From TWA4 sp045121095 (GTDB lineage: Bacteria; Bacillota; Clostridia; Lachnospirales; Lachnospiraceae), in assembly GCA_045121095.1 (NCBI GenBank), contig JBGVFN010000177.1, positions 1 to 16,979 of the forward strand: a stretch of 16,979 nt of DNA, in the 5' to 3' direction. The translations under genes were made by a program, and so were the position numbers. The stretch's first letter is position 1. Each line of letters begins with the position of its first letter. Below the pieces are notes generated by a model. The model was given only the letters and a program-made list of their open reading frames with translations. It had not been told where the DNA came from and did not search any database. Below are positions 14,148 to 16,979 of this stretch, in pieces.

Positions 14148-14954
14148 TTATTTCTTTTTCCGCTGGCTGATTGGGGTTCCGGTTTTCTTTGATTTTTGGA
14201 GAATACGAATAAGCCATCGAAATTCTTCGTCCGATAGATTTTTGTAGTTAATACCAAGCTGCTTGCAGTAACGCATAGCCTGTTTTTCCATGCGGCTGCC
14301 TTTGAAATTTTCGACCGCTTCCAGATTTTCTTTCAACTCGTCTGCAACTGTGGTCTGTGGTGCGCTTTCCGTGTCTTTTTTATGAAGTTCACGAATGTCA
14401 CGGATAATTACATTTATATCATCTGATACCATACGACCAAAATATTCATTATCGTCTATATGAGCAGCCTGCAATACTTTCAGGTATGGGTCATCTTCAC
14501 CGGGGCGATACCGTTCAATGATTTCATGCCTTACTGTATCAACCAGGGAGTTGAGATTTTGTATCTGCATATTAGCAATACCGTCCACATAAATCTCTAT
14601 GTCTGCCAGAAATTTGATAAAATCTTTGTGTGTGGCAAGTTCACAAAGCAAACGGTTATTGATACGACCACTTTTCAGAAGTGCCACCATATCATCATTC
14701 AGATGTAGATCCATAAGGGGTGTATTGATTTGTTCCCTGTTTTCTGTCCGGCAAAACAGATAATCAAGGGATACTCCATAGAAATCTGCCAGTATAATCA
14801 GATTTCCATGATTTATTTCTTTGTAATCTTCTTTTTCATAATTTCCAAGGGCAGATTTAGAAATGCCCGTCAACTTCGACAATTCTTCCAGATTCAACCC
14901 TCTATCCTTACGCAACTCCCAAAGTCGTTCCTGTATTGTTGTAGCACCTTTCAT
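14148..14954 (-). CDS. XRE-family transcriptional regulator of the mobile element
   Basis: A 268-aa regulator. Residues about 7-65 are a Cro/CI HTH: IQERLWELRKDRGLNLEELS, then KLTGISKSALGNYEKEDYKE, and the DFYGVSLDYLFCRTENRE end typical of this family. The rest (70-268) is a helical, charged domain with no protease or peptide-binding motif I recognise; it probably mediates dimerisation or effector sensing. AAAGGAG is 10 nt before the ATG (14952-14954). Upstream are a TATAAT -10 (14998-15003) and a TCCAC-N4-GTGGA palindrome over the -35, suggesting autorepression. Such regulators often keep conjugative elements quiet. It faces rlmD and is divergent from the rest of the element. Confidence 0.85.
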   Translation of the reverse strand: MKGATTIQERLWELRKDRGLNLEELSKLTGISKSALGNYEKEDYKEINHGNLIILADFYGVSLDYLFCRTENREQINTPLMDLHLNDDMVALLKSGRINNRLLCELATHKDFIKFLADIEIYVDGIANMQIQNLNSLVDTVRHEIIERYRPGEDDPYLKVLQAAHIDDNEYFGRMVSDDINVIIRDIRELHKKDTESAPQTTVADELKENLEAVENFKGSRMEKQAMRYCKQLGINYKNLSDEEFRWLIRILQKSKKTGTPISQRKKK

Positions 14955-14970
14955 AGGCGAGAAACTCCTT

Positions 14971-15027
14971 TCCAGCGGTGATATTCCTGCTGGAAGTATT
15001 ATATCACATCATCTCCACAATCGTGGA
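14971..15027 (-). promoter_or_regulatory. Promoter and operator-like palindromes of the XRE gene
   Basis: On the minus strand a perfect TATAAT (14998-15003) has no consensus -35. The -35 position (15021-15026) falls inside the palindrome TCCAC-AATC-GTGGA (15014-15027). A second inverted repeat TCCAGC/GCTGGA (14971-14976 / 14989-14994) lies between the -10 and the ribosome site. Autoregulation is inferred. Confidence 0.55.
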
Positions 15028-15322
15028 AATTTTTTGTTTTTTGCCTTTATTCCTATATTTCGGACATACGGCACGGGGCTCAAAAATGTTCTATGATATG
15101 GATAGTTCATCGATGGATTATTCCAATCGAATGACCGTCCTGTATGGGATATGCATCCCTGGCGAAGTACTGCAATGACTTCCGGCAAGAAGGTGGAGGA
15201 ATCTTGACCGAAACGAGCGTACCAAAGGGAGCGATACGCCGCTGTGAGATTCAGGGGAGGAACGACATCGGGGAGAAACGGCTGAACATGATATAAAAAT
15301 GATACTGAAACAGTACATTTTC

Positions 15323-15343
15323 ACAGGGCATAGTCTGCCCTGT
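15323..15343 (+). repeat. Perfect hairpin in the 63-aa gene leader
   Basis: ACAGGGCA (15323-15330) and TGCCCTGT (15336-15343) are perfect 8-bp arms around a 5-nt loop. No T-run follows. A second, longer near-perfect stem follows, GGGGGATTTTTTAA at about 15356-15369 against TTTAAAAATCGCCCC at about 15391-15405. Confidence 0.65.
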
Positions 15344-15429
15344 TCACAATACTAAGGGGGATTTTTTAAGCTGCTATATGCTTGCATTTTCTTTAAAAAT
15401 CGCCCCGAAACATGACACTAAAAACACTT

Positions 15430-15473
15430 ATCCGTCTATTCCGGCTGTTACTGCTGAAATGGACGGATTTTTC
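15430..15473 (+). terminator. Terminator/attenuator directly before the 63-aa gene
   Basis: ATCCGTC (15430-15436) and GACGGAT (15462-15468) pair across a 25-nt loop that has its own weak CAG/CTG contacts, followed by TTTTTC. The ribosome site TAGGAGG begins right after the T-run (15475-15481), so the hairpin either stops transcription ahead of the operon or hides little of the ribosome site. Position suggests attenuation. Confidence 0.55.
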
Positions 15474-15485
15474 TTAGGAGGATTT

Positions 15486-15677
15486 ATGCCGAGAATGTCA
15501 AAAAAGAGGAAGAACGAGCTTGCGTTCTTTTTAAACGACCAGGGACGCAGAAGCTACAATGAGCTTTGCCGGAAATGCCAGCACGACTGCCAGCAGAGTT
15601 TCCGGGCAACGATCATTGACTGTCCCCGCTATCTATCCAAGCGAGCCAAAGGAGGACGTAAGAACAATGAATTATGA
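15486..15677 (+). CDS. Small four-cysteine protein of the element
   Basis: A 63-aa basic protein starting MPRMSKKRKNELAFFLNDQG. ATG 15486 has TAGGAGG at a 5-nt spacing; an upstream in-frame ATG at 15378 lies inside leader hairpins and is rejected. Cysteines at 28, 31, 35 and 46 (CRKCQHDC...DCPRY) form a probable zinc-binding knuckle, with the conserved block FFLNDxGRxxYNELCRKC and QSFRATIIDCPRY. Close relatives are common in clostridial integrative elements next to replication or recombination genes, but no function is assigned as far as I know. A nucleic-acid-binding role is inferred from charge and the Cys motif. Its 3' end overlaps the next gene by 11 nt. Confidence 0.75.
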   Translation: MPRMSKKRKNELAFFLNDQGRRSYNELCRKCQHDCQQSFRATIIDCPRYLSKRAKGGRKNNEL

Positions 15678-15993
15678 ATTTATGTTTGCAGATACAATCC
15701 TGCCACCCTGTATTCCCCTGCCGAAAGCAGCAGTGCAGCTTCCAATCAGCAGCACCGCCAAGGTTATGTATGCGAGGCTGCTGGATAAAATTATGGCAAA
15801 TGGTATTGAGGATAACAATGGAATTTTGTATATCCACTTTCCAATCATGGAGCTGGCAATCGCAATTTGCCGCAGCCCTATGACTGTGAAGCGTGCCTTG
15901 AATGAACTGGAACAGGCTGGGATGATCATGCGGGTGCGCCAGAGTGTGGGCGAAGCCAGTCACATTTATATTCTGATTCCAGCGGAAAGATAA
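15667..15993 (+). CDS. RepA_N-like winged-helix protein
   Basis: A 108-aa protein starting MNYEFMFADTILPPCIPLPK. The start ATG 15667 is preceded by GGAGGA at about 10 nt and lies inside the preceding gene's end. The order of motifs follows the N-terminal domain of RepA_N replication initiators: a short LPKAAVQLPISSTAKVMYARLLD helix set (19-41), NGILYIHFPIMELAIAICRS (51-70), then MTVKRALNELEQAGMIMRVR (72-91) as recognition helix and wing. It lacks the large C-terminal part of true RepA, so it may be a stand-alone regulator or a loader-type accessory protein. The neighbours (recombinase, four-Cys protein) fit an element-maintenance role. The family call is moderate; a generic MarR/GntR-like HTH is the alternative. 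Confidence 0.65.
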   Translation: MNYEFMFADTILPPCIPLPKAAVQLPISSTAKVMYARLLDKIMANGIEDNNGILYIHFPIMELAIAICRSPMTVKRALNELEQAGMIMRVRQSVGEASHIYILIPAER

Positions 15994-16025
15994 CACAACA
16001 AAATAATGTAGCTTTTCGGAGCGAT

Positions 16026-16069
16026 TTACGGTCAGAATGTCGGGTACAGAGCCGATGTTCTGACCGTAA
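16026..16069 (+). repeat. Long stem-loop between the RepA_N-like gene and the recombinase
   Basis: TTACGGTCAGAA (16026-16037) and TTCTGACCGTAA (16058-16069) are perfect 12-bp arms. Two G-U pairs and a TCGG/CCGA stem (16040-16043 / 16052-16055) continue it to about 18 bp. No T-run follows, so it is not a typical terminator. Confidence 0.8.
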
Positions 16070-16080
16070 CTATATCCAGA

Positions 16081-16151
16081 CAGTAAAATGTACTGGCACA
16101 GAAAAATCAATGAAAATGTCGGGACTGGGAGTTTATATTTTCAGTCCTGAC
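16081..16151 (+). repeat. Two further inverted repeats before the recombinase
   Basis: CAGTA-AAATG-TACTG (16081-16095) is a short palindrome. GTCGGGACTG (16118-16127) pairs with CAGTCCTGAC (16142-16151), 10 bp with one G-U pair, and ends about 6 nt before the AAAGGAGGG ribosome site of the recombinase. Confidence 0.65.
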
Positions 16152-16166
16152 GGAAAGGAGGGAAAC

Positions 16167-16769
16167 ATGGGAAATGTATACGGATATATCCGGGTGAGTA
16201 GCCGGGATCAGAATGAAGACCGCCAGCTTATCGCATTGAAAGAAGTTGGCGTTGCAGAGAAAAACATTTATCTGGACAAGCAATCCGGCAAGGATTTCAA
16301 TCGCCCACAATATAAAAAGCTACTCCGAAAACTAAAAAAAGACGACCTGCTCTATATTAAGAGCATTGACCGTCTGGGCAGGAACTATGAGGAAATATTG
16401 GAACAATGGCGAGTGCTGACTAAGGAAAAAGGTATTGACATTGTAGTTCTGGATATGCCGCTTTTGGACACCAGACGGGGAAAAGACCTGATGGGAACTT
16501 TCCTGAGTGATATTGTCTTACAGGTACTTTCCTTTGTGGCAGAGAATGAGCGCACGAACATCCGTCAGCGTCAGGCAGAGGGGATTGCTGCTGCCAAGGC
16601 AAAAGGCGTAAAGTTTGGCAGACCACCGCTGCCATTGCCGGATAATTTTTATGAGGTTCACAAGGATTGGAGGGCAAAGAAAATCACACTGAAACAGGCG
16701 GCAAGTGCCTGTAATATGTCGGTCGGAACATTCTATGGGAAAGCGAGAAAATTTGAAAATGTGGCTTAA
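16167..16769 (+). CDS. Serine recombinase, resolvase/invertase family
   Basis: A 200-aa small serine recombinase that cuts and rejoins DNA through a 5'-phosphoserine intermediate. YGYIRVSSRDQNEDRQ (5-20) contains the catalytic Ser (S11) with R9. IDRLGRNYEE (67-76) supplies the conserved arginines, and FLSDIVLQVLSFVAENERTNIRQRQAEGI (112-140) is the E-helix. KFGRPP (149-154) links to a C-terminal HTH (about 160-195, ITLKQAASACNMSVGTFYGKA). Length fits Tn3-type resolvases/Hin-type invertases, not the large integrases. ATG 16167 has AAAGGAGGG at 5 nt; an earlier in-frame ATG at 16110 has none. Palindromes lie on both sides, candidate sites of action. It could resolve multimers of the element or invert a segment; the sequence does not decide. 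Confidence 0.92.
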   Translation: MGNVYGYIRVSSRDQNEDRQLIALKEVGVAEKNIYLDKQSGKDFNRPQYKKLLRKLKKDDLLYIKSIDRLGRNYEEILEQWRVLTKEKGIDIVVLDMPLLDTRRGKDLMGTFLSDIVLQVLSFVAENERTNIRQRQAEGIAAAKAKGVKFGRPPLPLPDNFYEVHKDWRAKKITLKQAASACNMSVGTFYGKARKFENVA

Positions 16770-16778
16770 ACAAAACAT

Positions 16779-16928
16779 GCCCTGAATTTGCAAAGGTGTA
16801 CTTTTGCAAATTTGGGGCATTGCTGATGTACGGAAATAATTATACGCTCAATTGCCGTATATTTCAATCTTTACAAGCAATAATTCCAGTCGAAAAAACG
16901 GATTTTTTCATGGTTTGCAAAAGTACAC
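16779..16928. repeat. TTTGCAAA palindrome array downstream of the recombinase
   Basis: ATGCCC-TG-AATTTGCAAA pairs with TTTGCAAATT-TG-GGGCAT (about 16777-16822), an 18-bp stem including two G-U pairs, without a T-run after it. Its inner arm GTGTACTTTTGCAAA (16796-16810) is repeated exactly, inverted, at 16914-16928 (TTTGCAAAAGTACAC), 103 nt downstream. Between them is a GAAAAAA/TTTTTTC hairpin (16892-16909). Confidence 0.8.
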
Positions 16929-16956
16929 AAAACAAAATCTAAATAAGGAGGACAAT

Positions 16957-16979
16957 ATGAAGAAAGCAATCACATTACT
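16957..16979 (+). CDS. Start of a gene cut by the window edge
   Basis: AAGGAGG (16945-16951) lies 5 nt before ATG 16957; only MKKAITL can be read. A Lys-Lys-hydrophobic start would suit a signal peptide or membrane protein, but seven residues are too few to name it. In related elements conjugation-membrane genes often follow at this point, which is inference only. Confidence 0.5.

Larger units (their letters stand above)
15028..15485 (+). other. 450-nt stretch without a confident gene
   Basis: Between the divergent XRE gene and the 63-aa gene. The first part (to 15060) is AT-rich. The section 15060-15295 is richer in GC. A frame open from 15135 to the stop at 15294-15296 (ATG 15144, 50 codons, MGYASLAKYCNDF... 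ending GEKRLNMI) has no ribosome site, and another frame ending at 15178 is equally unsupported. The section 15300-15470 holds several hairpins. It may be a decayed gene, an origin-type region or a structured RNA. Confidence 0.35.
14148..16979. mobile_element. End of an integrative/conjugative-type element (partial)
   Basis: The gene set from 14148 onward, an XRE regulator, a small four-Cys protein, a RepA_N-like protein and a serine recombinase, matches cargo of clostridial Tn1549/CTn-type elements and has nothing in common with the housekeeping genes to the left. The left limit is set by gene content, just after the rlmD terminator. No direct-repeat attachment site can be shown because the other end is outside the window. 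The small recombinase could be an internal resolvase and not the integrase. Confidence 0.6.

Noticed and set aside
14978..15178. 66-codon open frame ending ...MTVLYGICIPGEVLQ
   Set aside because: It begins inside the XRE promoter/operator, has no ribosome site, and runs through low-complexity T-rich sequence. Only its last part might be residual coding sequence.
15378..15485. Longer N-terminus for the 63-aa four-Cys protein
   Set aside because: It would run through the terminator-like hairpin and the ribosome site of the supported ATG at 15486.

Overview
The window looks like a low-to-mid GC Firmicute chromosome, most likely a gut Lachnospiraceae (Blautia/Dorea-like) relative. The grounds are a T-box-controlled leuS, a YerC/TrpR-like regulator close to pcrA, DUF1836, DUF6483 and YitT proteins, an RlmD with the clostridial C-terminal extension, strong AGGAGG-type ribosome sites and sigma-A promoters. 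The genus is inferred from family resemblance and was not tested by a search.

Positions 1-14147 are ordinary chromosome made of short transcription units, most closed by clear intrinsic terminators. In order they are: a 49-aa DUF2292/YezD-like protein with a probable CTG start (minus); a DUF6483 protein (plus); an orotate-PRTase-like protein with a roughly 235-nt leader (minus); a 70-aa Cro/CI-type regulator (minus) divergent from a two-gene unit of an 89-aa protein and a YitT-family membrane protein (plus); a leucine T-box and leuS (plus); an unrecognised 254-aa protein (minus); yerC (plus); a DUF1836 protein (minus); pcrA helicase (plus); a 96-aa single-span membrane protein with a very acidic tail (plus); and rlmD (plus). 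Two sets of degenerate tandem repeats lie around yerC and pcrA: one repeats the 3' end of yerC beyond its stop, and the other fills the A/G-rich pcrA leader.

From about 14148 to the right edge the content changes to that of an integrative or conjugative element of the clostridial Tn1549/CTn kind. It contains an XRE regulator (minus) with a self-operator-like palindrome, a 450-nt stretch without a confident gene, a 63-aa four-cysteine protein, a RepA_N-like winged-helix protein, a small serine recombinase, and the start of another gene (MKKAIT...) cut by the window edge. The RNA/DNA structure here is dense: an intrinsic terminator just before the ribosome site of the 63-aa gene, three inverted repeats before the recombinase, and a TTTGCAAA-based palindrome system after it. 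The element seems to sit just downstream of rlmD, with an 18-bp bidirectional terminator at the junction. The far end lies outside the window, so attachment sites cannot be confirmed.

I did not find a clearly new multi-gene system. The best candidates for undescribed biology are the palindrome arrays flanking the recombinase, the untranslated or unrecognised 15.03-15.48 kb segment, and the repeats around yerC and pcrA.
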